A DNA stretch of 29,215 nt from Ceratorhiza oryzae-sativae (GCA_030998015.1 JARWMV010000230.1:1-29215), one strand, 5' to 3'; counted from the first letter of the stretch, positions 1 through 12,028 are shown. Numbers and translations: made by a program. The notes: a model not told the origin generated them from the sequence alone.

Positions 1-164
1 ACCAAGCGGTCTAGATATCATTGAGTTTACGGCTTTCTGTTTACTTCTACCGAAGTCATTTTCAGAACTGTTGACAGTCTTATGTTGAATTGCAAGTCAG
101 CTAAACCATTTAAAGACTATTGAAAAAGCTGATTTGCTTGGCGGAAGTGCATAAAATACAAGAA

Positions 165-1678
165 TCATCGATCTGAGGGGAGCGGAGAGTTCACCACATT
201 CAGACTGTGTGGAAAGTCACCTGGCCACTCAACCAAAACATAGGTGAATCCAGCTACATGGTTCTCAGGTGGGACAACAGATTCCTCGGGTATGCTTAGC
301 ATAAAGAGCCTCCTGCAGCACTGCTTTGTCAATATTATTTGACGTCTGGATGGCAAGTCCCCTCTGCCACGCTTCACCCTTTGAAGGACTGCCTGACATC
401 CAGGTGCGCAGGGGAGTGCTAAGTCCAGTCCACCCACCCTTGCACCACTGGCGTTTCGCAGAACCATCGGTGGCAGCCCGCTGCTCATCCACACAATATC
501 AGTGTGAGCTCGCACATTCTCGTCTCTGCAGTAGCTCTGGACAAGGGCCTCTTCCACTGTTGTATGGTATGCGAAAAGCTCGACCACGAGCAATCCGTAG
601 AACCCGTTGAGCTGACTGGTGATTAATCGTGGGTGCAGTGGTGCGAACACATGTCCGAATATTTGAGTCCTATGGCAGTAAAGGTTATCAGCCGCTCCTA
701 TCACAGAGAGTGTGTTGAACTTACTTTGTAATCCAAGATGTCAGCCGAGGGGCCAGTGGGTTGGTCCTAGCAGGACTGAAGTTGCCCCCACAACTTGTGA
801 CAAAGAGGTAGCTGGCGGGAAACCTCTGATAGATCGGACGCCACCCATCGCGATCGAACATATTGGAAAGCATCTTTAGATGAGTCAGTCAGTGAAGCAA
901 CCTGGCTAGCCATGAGGGCCTACTGTGATTTCATCCAGGATGGCTGGATCCTGGTTCTCATCTCCGTCTATCAACACCCATCCTCCCTCAAGTACAGTCT
1001 CCGTTACCAGAACTACACAAAGGTTGGCATGGGTTGGAACAGTTTCACTGCATAATCTTCAGTATCATTGTCATCGAGGGTGTCGCTGGGAAGATGCAAC
1101 TTACGATATCCATTTGTAGTAGCTCAGCTCGTTCCTCATTGTATCCTCAGCCGTGCTCCGCCAGCTCAGCACCTGAGTGACAAGCTCAGTGAGATTGCAT
1201 ATCGGTAAATCAGCTAAAAGAACTGACTTGCACGTTTTCAATTCTCAATGCACCTTCGATGGTGTTCATCAGATGCATTGCCTGTGCTTTGAAGCATGGT
1301 GTGTGGATTACCACTAGTGCAACAGTGCCTCGTGCATGGTCTTGAATGCGAATGTACTAACCAATACTTCGTCATATACTGCTTTGGCTGAAGACAGCTA
1401 ACATACTCACCGGGCAGGTCTTGCGTTTGTCGTTGCAACATGCAGGGCAGCAATACGTCGCTACCTCCCCACTCAACTGCGTAGCTGCACACTCCCGACA
1501 ATAAGAAATCCGGCACATCTGACATACAATCCAGTTACGGGAAACAACATTGCCGCAGATGCAACAGCTGGTATCTGGCACACGTGTCGTTCAGTGAACG
1601 TTCGATGTCAGGTTGAATGGATTTACCTTGTCCTTGTCCAACCACTTGGAAAGGGGATGCGGTTGATTGAGCAGACAT
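165..1678 (-). CDS. Gene D: cysteine-cluster protein, 396 aa, 7 exons, paralogue of gene C
   Basis: Exons read on the minus strand are 1678-1627, 1574-1411, 1356-1228, 1172-1105, 1047-924, 873-725 and 669-165. The 1191 nt give 396 aa plus stop with no internal stop, and introns are 50-57 nt. The start is the ATG at 1678, about 93 bp below a TATA-like box. Residues 21-71 hold paired cysteines: C21/C24, C35/C38, C43/C46 and C60/C63. This spacing recalls a PHD-type or other treble-clef zinc finger with Cys where His is usual, so zinc binding is likely but the family is not certain. The rest (about 73-396) has short hydrophobic strands and a second Cys-rich patch near the C-terminus, and I do not recognise it. 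The five downstream introns match those of the gene at 22969-24520 in relative position and phase. Function is unknown; a nucleic-acid or chromatin role is only a guess from the finger. Confidence 0.8.
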
Positions 1679-2241
1679 GGTTTTTGGCGTGTTTCGATGG
1701 AGTGGATGAAAGTGGTGATACAAGTGTAAACAGGCCAGGTAGAAGTTTAGCCCGTCCTTGACAGGTCCCGCTTTTATGGACGGTCGGATATCCAGACCCC
1801 AAGTGCAAGAGGGACCCCAGTCATGCGTTACATGGCCAGGTTCAGGGCAATCGCAGACAGGGACATCCATCAAAATGCGCTTACATCATTGGATGAACGA
1901 ACAGGGTCAAGTTGCCGTAGCGATGCCACACGGCCAATGGCATGTGGATGGGACCACCAGCTGTATTCGATTGTGCACCTGGCAACAATTGGGAACCTAA
2001 TGACAGATTGAACTGGGCAAGATTGCCCAGTGGATCTGGAGCAAAGGCACGCAGGTGCAAAACATATGTGAGCAATTCAAAGTGATTGAGAATTCCACTG
2101 AGAAATAATCACATTCACATGGACCAAAAGTCAACAGGAAGAGGAAATAATAAGAGCAGGTTGGTACAAGGATATGAACGATAACATAGACATAAGATTA
2201 CCAATACAGTCCTAAAAGCGTCGCATGGAGTAGAAACATAG
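1679..2241. other. Intergenic stretch between genes D and A
   Basis: It holds the presumed promoter and leader of gene D and the 3' flank of gene A. Short open frames on both strands show no splice-consistent extension and no recognisable protein. An alternative 3' end of gene A (donor at 2273, acceptor ending at 2216, stop at 2115) would reach into this stretch and add a hydrophobic tail of about 33 aa; it is less likely than the simple stop at 2242. Confidence 0.5.
1771..1778 (-). promoter_or_regulatory. TATA-like box of gene D
   Basis: The minus strand reads CATAAAAG here, about 93 bp upstream of the ATG at 1678. That leaves room for a leader of roughly 60 nt. The distance is similar to that seen for genes B, E and G in this window. 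Confidence 0.45.
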
Positions 2242-5200
2242 TCAACCAAATCTTGTGGCGAGCCGATACCTTCGTGTTGACCCAACTGATGGTTGAATGG
2301 GCCAAATCTTGTGAGCACGAACTGCAGGGAGATACTCCCATTCAGACAGAATCATTGATTTTATCCTCCGTCGAAGCTCCTCAGAGTAGCTGGCGCGCTG
2401 GGCCTCCGGGATGGCCTGAATATGATTCCGAATTGGTTGCAGAACATCGGCATCATACTCCCTAAAATCTCCTGTGCGTGGTTCAGGTATCCAGCCGCCA
2501 GGGAACAGCCGGTCAAATGAGGATGAAAATTTGTTTTTGACATAGAAGGCTTCGTTGAGAGGTTCAACTATCTTAGCCCAATGTCCTTTCTTCATGGGTG
2601 ATTGCCTGAACCGGCGGGCGACGGAGCTGTCAACTAAACGGTCTTGAGGGAATTGGGCCCATAAAGCACGCGGAAGCCTGATCTGAGTAAGCTCGGCTAC
2701 AAACCGGTCAATGTCACTGGAGGTCTGGTTATTGACAACATTGGAGGTGCCTGCTGGCGTTGTGGGGGGAGTCAAGGTGTCCTGTGGGGGTTGGAGTACG
2801 GCTCTGCTCGATTTGATTGTCTGGCCTCCAGGACGAATGACATTGACGTGGCGGATGATCTTGAATGTTTCTGGCTGGACCACGTAGGAAATTTGAAGCC
2901 CGTTTTCGTCTAGCAAGTTGGACCTTAGCGATGGCAAGCCGTAGGTGTTGTTGTGATATGTTAAGCGCAAACTGTCAGCCATTTCTATGCTTGCACTCAT
3001 GTCGTCTGGCCGCTTAACCAGTCCTTTCAACCAGTACGCAAGCACCGAGGCAAGCAGCTGGACCTCTGGTGTTTTGCGCCTGCCTATAGATAGTTCACGT
3101 TGCCGCTTGAGCACTCCAGACCATCCCTTGCTCCACAACAACTTGTGGGATGAAACAACGGCAGCTGGGTGGCAAACCTGACAGCCAGGCTAAGTCTCTG
3201 TGATAGAGGGCTGGAATTTCCACTTACAATGACACCAGCATCAAACATTCTCTCCATGATCTCTCTTGGATCGAACTGCATCAGCTTGTTGGCTGCCCAA
3301 GGGCTCAATCTCCACTCAAACCTGAAGCCGTACGTCCACTCAAGTTCAGCAATCTCTTGAAAGCCTTGCATCTCATTCTGGAACTTCTCTCGATGTCCCA
3401 ACCCAAGTGCCTCTGCAACAGTGAAGTTTGCCCCAATCGATCTCCCCTGATGAATATAGTGGCCAACCATGTCCTTGTGGTACGCTTGGAACTTGCATAT
3501 TCCTGACCCAGTTCGGACTTTGGACAGAGTGGTGGAGCGAAGCCCAGATATGACAAATGAATGACAATAGCGGTCTTGCTGGGGCTGCTTGTATCCTGGC
3601 CGGAGAAGTTCTCTGAGAGGACTGTACCGCAAGAGTAAGACGCTACGTTTGATCTCCTCTGGCACGGATCCACGATGAATATTGACCGCTAAGCCAACGT
3701 CAACTGTGATGTTGTTTGGGTTTTGGCTGTACCAATCGATGAAGTTGTTGACGCGGAACACGTAGTTCAAAGGGTTCTCGTCTTCCCTGCCGTTGATGTT
3801 CTGAGTCGCCAGCTTCAGGTTGATGCCGCAGAGGTGGAAGAAGTAACCTCGATACTTGATGTATTCTGGCCGACTGTCCACGATATCACGGACCCTTCCC
3901 AACACAAGATTGAGTATCTGAGGCTCGATACGGTACCCCAGGAAAGATCGCGGCCCGCCTTTAGATGTACACCTCTTGGCTGCTGCATCATAACTGGGTG
4001 GGAGTGCTTCAATGGTCTTCTCAACAGCATGCTGCCATTCCTCGGAGACGAGTCCTGAAACCATGTGCAGGGCAGTCAGAAAAATCTCGTACCACCCCTG
4101 CATCTCCGCTTGTGTTGCAATATTACGCCACATCCTATCCGTTACCCGTTCCTTGGAATTTGGGAGGAACACAAGGAGTCGGAATTGGTTGTTGGCACCA
4201 AAAGACATCATGCAAAAATTGGGACCTATTCCAAAGATGAAGTCTGCACACATGCAACCATGTACATCTCCCACTCACAGGTGTGCATTTCCAAAACAGT
4301 CCCAGAGACATTGACCTGGAGGTTGTTCCGAGCTGTGACAGTGAGTGCTCTGCTAGGATAGGGATAGAAGCTGCCAGCTTGGAGGAAGAGTGGAGCATCT
4401 TGGGTTGTCAAAGATAGGGAATCCACATCAGTACCTGCCATGAGCCATTCCTTCTCCAGGTGAGCAGCGTCCTTTAGCCAATCCAGCCTCACCCGAGAGC
4501 CCTCATACTCCCCAGTCACAAGAAGCCTTTGGCCAGCGATAGATTCTGGGCCACCCACTGCATGCACCAGGTCATAGTACTCGTTCAACGAGAGGGCATC
4601 TGGCTGTTGCAACCTGTGATCTGATAAATGATCTGGCCACGAGGGTAATTGGCCAAGAAACACTGCTGTCTGTAAGTCTTCAAGAGAGCGTCCCGAGGTC
4701 CCAACTAGCATATCCTCCGCAAAGCGAGTGACGGGTAGAGCCAGTTCAGCAAAGAATGGATCGGAATCACTGGGCAACAGGAGAGGGACGGGGTAGGATC
4801 TCCTCCTTGGGAGTGCATCAAGCGACAGGGGCTCTTCATTGGCTGCCAGAGAGAACCGCCTACGTTCAACTGCCGGATTGCATCCCGAAGTCAGCAATCT
4901 TCCATTTTCATCAGTGATGCCAGGCCACGGGGATGAAGAGTCCACCTCTGACCCTCTCAGTGCTTTGTCATAGTAGTAGCACAGGGACTGTCGGAAGCTG
5001 CAGATGTCGACACCTTCAACTTCCTGAGCAAGGATCTTGCTGCACAGATACGCAATCATGACCAGTACAATGGCCTCTTGAGTTACTGGGGTTGGCAAGA
5101 AAAGCATCCTCAGGAACTGCTGAACATTAGAACTGGTTGCCAAAGGTGCAGGGTGGGGCAAAGTCAGATTGAGTCGTCCCATGAGGTGCCCGACAAAAGG

Positions 5201-8124
5201 GCCCAGCACATCATCATTCACCCCATCACCTGGAGGTAGCAATACATCCAGTCTTTGTGCTACTCCGTGCTGAAGGTGTATGTCAACCAGCACCCAGTCT
5301 GGCACCCCAGCAGTCAGTAAACCAGCTAGCTGTGTCAAAGTCACCACGTGCACATCAGCTGCCATTGATGGCCACAGAAGATCACGACCCCACATTGCTG
5401 GGATCCCGTTGTCCAGTGGTAGAGCTGTAGCCTGAGAGAGTTGTACCAGTTCATCCGCCAGTATTGGGTCAATGTAGAACACATTGCATGCTGGGTCAGA
5501 GAGCAGGTGACTCAGCCATAGGTGGAGAGTCATGAATGCAATGCACTCTAGGCTAGGTGTAGAGGCTCTTAACTGTTGCCAGAAGGCTAAACGAGCGACA
5601 GAAGAGTGGCTGCGGGCCATGAGCAGGGTGTCCAAAGTCTCCCTTGCAACAGTACTACAGGTAGGTTGAGCCAATTACATATCGGTTGCGAAGGTCAGAC
5701 ACAAGCGAACCATACCATTGATGCTCAATGTCAATGGCTGCCTCTTGTGATGGGTAACTTCTGTGTGTAATCCTGTCAAATACTGTACAAATTCTGACTG
5801 ATGTAACCTACCTGGTCTTGTCCAGACGCTGAGTTGAAGAGAAATCTGAGGGAGTTGTGTTTCGAAAGGATCTACTCATGCATGTGGAAGTTGTATCCAA
5901 GCTGAAATTGTGTATGGCAGGCAACAACTCACATCTGGTCACCTGAAGTCTTGAAGAACATGCGGCCATCCCAACAAAGCTGGGGTCTTGCCAATTGACC
6001 TATCTGATCTGGGTGACTGTGGGCTCCCAGGGTGAGATGTTGGATGGCAAAACAACTGTGGTCTACTGACTGTTCCGGCAACCCAGGAATGTCCCTTGTC
6101 CCATCATGTATACTGCTGCTTTCCTCGGGATCGTCCAAGATTTCGAACGGAATATAATTACTGCTCAAGTTGTTCAGTTGGACCACAGTCTGAGTGATGT
6201 TACTCACCCATGGAGGTAGATGCACTGAGGGATATGCCCATTCCCATGAAGCAACTTATGCAGTGAAAGCTCACCAGTAACCAGCTGCTGCAATAGCATC
6301 TCCGACTTCTCCTCCACCAATGATGGGGGCCAAACTGGCCTTGCAGGATGGGGCAATCCTCTGAAGTCCCTTACAAGGGGCATTTCATGGACAACAGTAG
6401 AGATTAATTGACAGAAGATGGTGTTGAGCTCATCCCTGGGCAATTTTGCAAAATCCTGCTCCCATTTTGGAGGATAGCCGTTCCAGTGTCGGACTGTGTA
6501 TCCAGCCCCCAGATTTCTGGCAAACAGCCTAGCAGCCCACTGTAGATGCTCCTTGGATCGGACCCCTCTACAAGCACCTGGGTCACATCCATATATCGTC
6601 AAATGGATATCCACAACTCCTGGGGAGACTGAGTCGATCTGGCCCCATACCAGGTAGGTGTTGTCATCTTCCTCAAGGTGCCTCAACCCAATGGTGTGTG
6701 TGGGAGGCTGCTGTAAGAAATCTTCATGTTGACGTTGGAGGAATCCAAGATTCTCATGCTCTATAATCAGCAGAAGAACTCTCTCTGGATCTTGAGGGCG
6801 GTAAACAGCATGTAGCAAGGAGGCAAACAGTAACATTTGGAAGGTCACACTTGGTTGGCTTGCAAGTCCCGGAACAACATCAGGAAGACTTTGTTCAAGC
6901 TCCTGCAGCTGGCGTAGGTGCATGCTCCTGAACAAGAAGCAAGTGAGTGATAGATGGTTGTTGGTGTGAGCATGGTTGCATCTCAACTCCATTTGTTCAA
7001 CATACTTGATACACTTTGCTGAGGTGTCCATCCTGCTCTGAGCCAGGTCCTGGATGGGAGTAGATGGCCTGCTGTCAATTTCTTGTTGAGATTCCAGGTG
7101 CCAGCTGGATTGCAGGGGAGAGAGAGTGGCCATCCTGGGGATACCAGAGCTGGAGCTACTCATCTGGCACCGGGCCTCTTGTTGGGCAGACCGTCGAGCC
7201 ATGAGACTAGATAAGGCAAGTTCACATTGTTTTGTAATTTGGTGAGTATATCAATGGGATAATAGCTTTCTTGGACGTACTGTCTCCAGACAGGGGAATC
7301 TTTTGGAGGCCGAGCCTGGCGGTTTGTTTTCTTGGATCTCACTGGGGTGCTTGGTTGCATGTTGCCTGAAAGAGGCAAGGCCGGAGAGAAAGAGCTCAAG
7401 GTGCTCAAGGAAGCAGGGGAATGCTCATGATTAAATGCTGCAGCAGCAGCCTCTGGGGTCTCTGGTGCCATGAAGCCTGGTCTGCCAAACTCTGTCAGAT
7501 GGTCCTAAAGGTTATATAATATGAAGAAGCCTTACCGTGCAGTAGGGACAGGAGCACCTTGTGACTCCCGTGGTGTGAATGGTCCTGATGCTTCCTGGCC
7601 CTGAGGCTGGAGTGTAGAGGCCAACCTCAATCCTGAGTTTGCACTTGAAGGACTGGGTTGAGCATGAACAGGCAGTTGCTGGGAGCCCACAGTTGCAAGC
7701 TGTAGCCCAGGAATTGAGCTTTGCATGCGTCTCTTTATTTTCTGTTTCGAGCTTTTGCCAGAAACTGAGCCAGCACATTGTAGTTTGGCTGGCCTTGAGT
7801 CACTCCCATCAGATGAGCGCTTGCTGGGGACTGACACTGCGGCACCCAAGATACTGCTAGAGTCAATTGGTTGTGAGTCCATTGGATCTTTCTTGTCCAC
7901 TCACACTGCTTGACTGTTCGATGAGCTGGATGCCGTTTGTTCAGGAATAATGGATCCAGCTTGTGTACAAGTTCAAGTTAGTGTCTGCTTTACTCTGAAG
8001 TCACATTAGACTTACCATGGTAATGTATTGGCTGGCTGGAGCCCACGGCCAATGGGGCTTCCTGAAAAGCCTGCAGGGAATCTTGTGCATGCAGATTGCC
8101 AGCAGTTTGTCTGCAGAAGGTCAT
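2242..8124 (-). CDS. Gene A: giant orphan protein, about 1775 aa, 11 exons
   Basis: Exons on the minus strand are 8124-8016, 7959-7905, 7856-7536, 7481-7281, 7206-6208, 6160-5933, 5871-5812, 5760-5716, 5654-4279, 4225-3228 and 3177-2242. They total 5328 nt, an exact multiple of three, with every junction in phase; introns are 48-74 nt. The acceptor before exon 7 could also be 3 nt earlier, adding one codon. The first ~290 residues are rich in Ser, Pro, Gln and Ala and look disordered, with basic patches. The remaining ~1480 residues look globular with many Trp, Tyr and Leu, but contain no motif I can assign. I saw no transmembrane segments, helicase motifs or convincing transposase triad. The gene diverges from gene B with 555 bp between the start codons, which suggests shared regulation. 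The first two exons are the least certain part. Function is unknown; an element-encoded protein partnering gene B is inference. Confidence 0.75.
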
Positions 8125-8679
8125 GAGCTATTGAACCGGTGGCAACCGATCGTCATATACTCAGAGCGCCTTTCCAAGGTTGCTGACATGGATCTGTCCT
8201 GCATACTGAGTGACTGTATGGTTGAGATGGAGGATAGAGAGGCCCAAGAGCTGTTGAGTAAATCAGTTTGAATATCATTGTACACTGCATGTCTTGGTCT
8301 TGATCTTGATCTTACAGGTCAGCTCTTGGTTGTTGATCAATGGAGTGCTGCGACATGATGGGGCTTGGGTCTTTCTTCACAGGGCAGTGGGGATATTGGA
8401 ATGAGTGACATTCACAAGAACCTTATGCTTATATATTATGGGAACAGAGTCAGGGGGGAATTGGCAATTGAAGCACATGGTCTGTCTTGGAGCACATTCA
8501 ACCCACAGGCTAATCTGAGTTTAGTTTGGCTGATCCGCTCCGTTTCAATCACGGCCACTTAAGACAGTTGCCACGGAAACAAGCTGGCATATATTAAGAA
8601 GCTGGTCAGGGGCTGTCTGGCCCACCCAAAATTGCACCCCACCAGCCGTTCTTGTCAACATTCCACCATCACTCTAGAT
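8125..8679. promoter_or_regulatory. Divergent promoter region between genes A and B
   Basis: This 555-bp gap separates the ATG of gene A (8124, minus) from that of gene B (8680, plus). On the plus strand TATATTA at 8590-8596 lies 90 bp before the ATG of gene B. No clear TATA box was found for gene A. An 84-codon open frame at 8017-8271 on the plus strand overlaps exon 1 of gene A in antisense and is judged a shadow. Confidence 0.5.
8590..8596 (+). promoter_or_regulatory. TATA-like box of gene B
   Basis: TATATTA lies 90 bp upstream of the chosen ATG at 8680. The distance matches that seen for several other genes in this window and supports the choice of start. Confidence 0.45.
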
Positions 8680-11268
8680 ATGCCTGCTCCATCTGGCCTC
8701 CAGATCTCTGCTGAGGAGGTACTTGCTTGTGTTCAGAAACAGTACTGGGTTGGCAGGTTCAAGATCAAGGTGGCCCAGACCCAGACTCACCATGATCAGC
8801 GGCCACTAGATGAGTCTTGGGTTGAGGAGTTAGCTCAAAAGATAGGGGAGCAGGCCAATCTCAACCGTGCTCTCCACCCAATTGGTGTGGTCCTGGAAAC
8901 GGATGAGGGAATTGAGGAGCTGCGTGCTGCTGCACTTCAGAGTATAGACACTGTGCCAGAGCTGCCAGGGAGCTGCCGTGTGCTGGTATATGCTGGGCAA
9001 CATCGACTTGCTGTTCTCCCACTGTTGGGATTGGATAGCCCAGAGGACCAGTGGTGGCATGCAGATGTATATGCACATGGTATGTAATGCCAGGGAAACG
9101 GCATGTCAGATTCTGAGGTTGGCTGTGATACAGATCTCCAAGTCCACCATCCTGCCGAGTTTCTCACCATGATGCATGAGTCTAATGTTCCTCTCATCAT
9201 GAAGGCATCCAGTGATGTTGATCTGTTCCGAGCTGTGGTCAAGCTCAAGGGTTATTTAATGGCTGGTACCATTGATCGACGCTCTTTCTTACTCAATAGG
9301 CAAGCACTTCTTGGGCATGATGAATGGCTTGCAAGGGCCGTTAGCAACCTGACCCGGAACAATGTGTTGGCTGAAGCCATATCTTCAGCTTTGACTCGGC
9401 CACACATTGCCAAGATTTTCCAGGCTGGTGCATGGAAACGTCTATCTACAGGACGTCTATGGGGGGTGAGAATGATCTTCATAATAGCTGTACCAACATG
9501 ACACTCAGTCTCTTGATAGGTTGCTGCAGGTCTTGTTCATGAGATGGTGTGCCAGGTAGACCTTCTGGCCCAAGGTGCTGTCGACATTCCACTGGAGGCC
9601 ATCAAGCTTCCAACTCGGATGTGCAGCATAACTCAGCTTGAGGCAGCTTGTGGGAGGAAGACAAAGAAGAAATTGCACCCTTGGGAAGCTCTACCAGGGG
9701 GTTTGGCTGAGGCCCTGAGAAGAGTGCAGCAGCGACCACTAGACTTTGTGACCCCCTTGAATCCTAAGACTGTGGATGGTTGGAGTCTGCCAGATATTGT
9801 GAGCTTTGATTTCTCCCAGGGACTGAGTTCTAACCTTGAGCAGGTATTGATGCCTTCCTGCCTTGGCTCACAAATGGTAGAGAATGAGCTGAAATCAATG
9901 CAAGAGGTGATGCTACATGTGAGTGTTGCAGGCCAAAGATGAAATTTTAAAGAGTTGACTGGTTTTGGGTATCCCATTGCAGCTGCTCAGGATGTGTGCC
10001 CTGCCAGAGCACTTCAACCAGTACATTAGTGCTTCACCTGAGTCCCTGCAGGTAGACACTGATCACCCAGCTGGCATGATCGCTTATGTCTTGACTCACC
10101 AGCGGGGAGACAGCCTAAAAGTTCAAGGTTATGAGCAGAAGGTGGGCTGTTTACATGAGACATTCCACTATCTGACACAAGCACTAGATAATCTACTTTG
10201 CCTGGAGGAATAGGAAGGAGCTTCTCAATGCTCTGACTGAGAATCAGGTGGCTGATGCAAGGGCAGCTGAGGCCAGTACCTACATTGGTCTTCTGTCAAA
10301 CAGCAGGCTTTGGTGGCAGCTTTTGAGGTTGTTCAAAGTTAGCCGGCTTCCATTTGGTTTCAGATTGGCCATACCAAAGGAATTTGGCAATGCTGAGGTG
10401 GGTGGGCCCTCCACACAACAGGATGAGGGTGAGGGCTTGGCTTTGGTATGTAAGATAGGCTGATGTCATGGATCTTCATCTGACAATTGACTTAGGGAGA
10501 TGCAGCAGTCATGACAGGCTCTCAACGAAAACGTCAAGCTACTGAACCTGAAGGTGGTGAAGGCTGCTCCAAGCGAGCTTGCAGATATGCTGGGTTGGAT
10601 GAGGAGGGGGGTCTGGCAGATGAGTCAGACAAGGGGGAGGGTGGGTCTGAAAGGCATTTGGAGCCAAGGCAGCTACCTTCAGGTCATCAATTGCAGACCA
10701 AGAAGCATCCCCCAAAACGTTGGGCCATGATCAACAGCAGTGATGAGATGGAGGAGGATGAGGAGGATGTGACAGATGGGAGCCCTGGGCCATCCAACAG
10801 TGAGTGTGGTACAATACTGCTGTTGTGGGATGATTGGAAAGCAGTAGGAAATGCAGCACCACTGCCTGTGAGACTTGGTGGAGATAGACAACTTGGCCGC
10901 ATTTTGGCTGAAGTGCAGGAGTTGGCTTACCAACTTTCTCGCCCAGAGAGCAAGGCTTTGTCAAGTCTCTTGACATGTGTGACAAAGTCAAAGCAGATGG
11001 GGATCATGGAGAGTATGCTGGGTAGCCTAAACAAGCGTGCTATGGTGAGTGCTCAGTGATTTGGGTTGGACACAGCCTGAAATTGCAAGTCAGCAATTCT
11101 TGGACAGGGTGGAGAGACAGGTAAGAGAGGTGGCTGGCTTGTGTCTTCATGTACTCACAAGCATTACAGGAGCAGGCCCAATATGACTCAGATGGCTCCC
11201 CAAGTGAGCAGCCTGGGCTTGACCCTCTCATGGGGGAGGCTGCTGAAAATTTGGAGTCTTCATCTTAG
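8680..11268 (+). CDS. Gene B: ParB/sulfiredoxin-fold domain protein, 740 aa, 8 exons
   Basis: Exons are 8680-9079, 9134-9465, 9520-9918, 9983-10141, 10188-10445, 10496-11044, 11094-11120 and 11170-11268. The 2223 nt read through in one frame; introns are 46-64 nt, several with a CTGAC-like branch site. Residues ~22-133 resemble the ParB N-terminal domain: a strand region, a helix (DESWVEELAQKIGEQ, 44-58), a Pro-Ile-containing strand, then the hallmark G-x-H-R as YAGQHRLAVL (104-113, GQHR at 106-109). In ParB-family proteins this motif binds nucleotide or phosphate and supports CTPase, nuclease or kinase-type activity. The middle part (~134-500) is globular and unassigned. From about residue 515 comes a charged tail with a basic RKRQ patch and an acidic EEDEEDV run, fitting a nuclear protein. 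It is divergent from gene A. ParB folds are common in bacteria and rare in fungal nuclear genes. The domain call is fairly confident; the activity is not known. Confidence 0.82.
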
Positions 11269-11640
11269 GTAGAGAGTCTTGTCAGTCAGTTTTGTGAATA
11301 AATGTGGCTATCAATAGGATGGAAACTCAATACCCCCCTGAGAAATAATACTATTTTTTTGAAAGTTTTCTGGCTCCAATATGGTCTCATGGATGTAAGG
11401 TGTGATATAGAGTGGATACAACATCATCCTGTGAGGGGCCACTCATCCAGTGGGCAGGTGAATTGAATGTTTTTTTATTGATGGTCAAATAATTACGTTG
11501 TTGTAAATTCAAACCAATCATAGTACAGCAAGAATATCAGGTGAGAAAGGAAACAAAAAAAATCAGACAAATATAGGGAGACAACTACCAAGTCTTGCAT
11601 TCAGGACAATGCACCACAATACAGCTAACTACCATTCCAA
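11269..11640. other. 3' flank of gene B, no gene seen
   Basis: A possible polyadenylation signal (AATAAA, about 11296-11303) follows the stop of gene B by about 30 bp. The rest is AT-rich with short homopolymer runs. No coding region or RNA gene was recognised. Confidence 0.5.
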
Positions 11641-11644
11641 TAGA

Positions 11645-11875
11645 TCTAACCTAACCAACAGCCTAAGACCTAACCTAACCAAGCTTGAATTCATCCAGCA
11701 GCCTAAACCTAACCTAACCAAGCTTGAATTTATTCAACAGCCTAACCTAACCTTGCACAAATCTATTCAGGAGCCTAACATAGCCTAACACCTAACCTTG
11801 AATTAATGTGTTCAGCAACCCACACCTAACCAGCTCCTGTTCATCTACATGTCAGGCAAAAATTTTAGGTTAGGT
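11645..11875. repeat. Interrupted CCTAA-type (TTAGG complement) repeat array
   Basis: Blocks of CCTAACCTAACC recur about ten times. They are separated by a spacer of the type AAGCTTGAATTCATCCAGCAG, which itself recurs in altered forms, giving units of roughly 40-55 bp. The motif is the complement of TTAGG. It resembles a telomere-like satellite but is interrupted, so it is not an active chromosome end. Confidence 0.8.
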
Positions 11876-12020
11876 TATAGGAAGGAAATAAGGTGAAAAT
11901 TCTTGAAAAATGTGAAATAACTCAATAACCAGTGATTCAATCGCGCTGAAATTTTGTGAGATGGTAGCCCTGGCACCCGCGCACCTACCCAGAAATTTTC
12001 AGCTCAATCAGTTTCGTCGA
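11872..12020. repeat. Fold-back repeat, copy 1
   Basis: About 140 bp starting near GGTTATAGGAAGGAAAT is similar to 13635-13780. It contains imperfect inverted arms: the segment around 11937-11958 (gattcaatcgcgctgaaatt) pairs with 11991-12010 (agaaattttcagctcaatca). The pattern suggests a small non-autonomous fold-back element or MITE remnant without coding capacity. Confidence 0.6.
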
Positions 12021-12028
12021 TGTCGAGT

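Noticed and set aside
2115..2318. Alternative hydrophobic C-terminus of gene A via a further intron (2273-2216)
   Set aside because: Phase fits, but the added ~33 residues look like translated noncoding sequence and the unspliced stop at 2242 is simpler. Kept only as an alternative.
4980..5560. Possible Ulp1-like cysteine protease in gene A (pattern DWVLVDIHL... followed by VDICSF)
   Set aside because: The order of strands recalls the HW...D...C layout, but the catalytic His is Asp here, the Gln is not evident and the Cys context does not match. Too weak to call.
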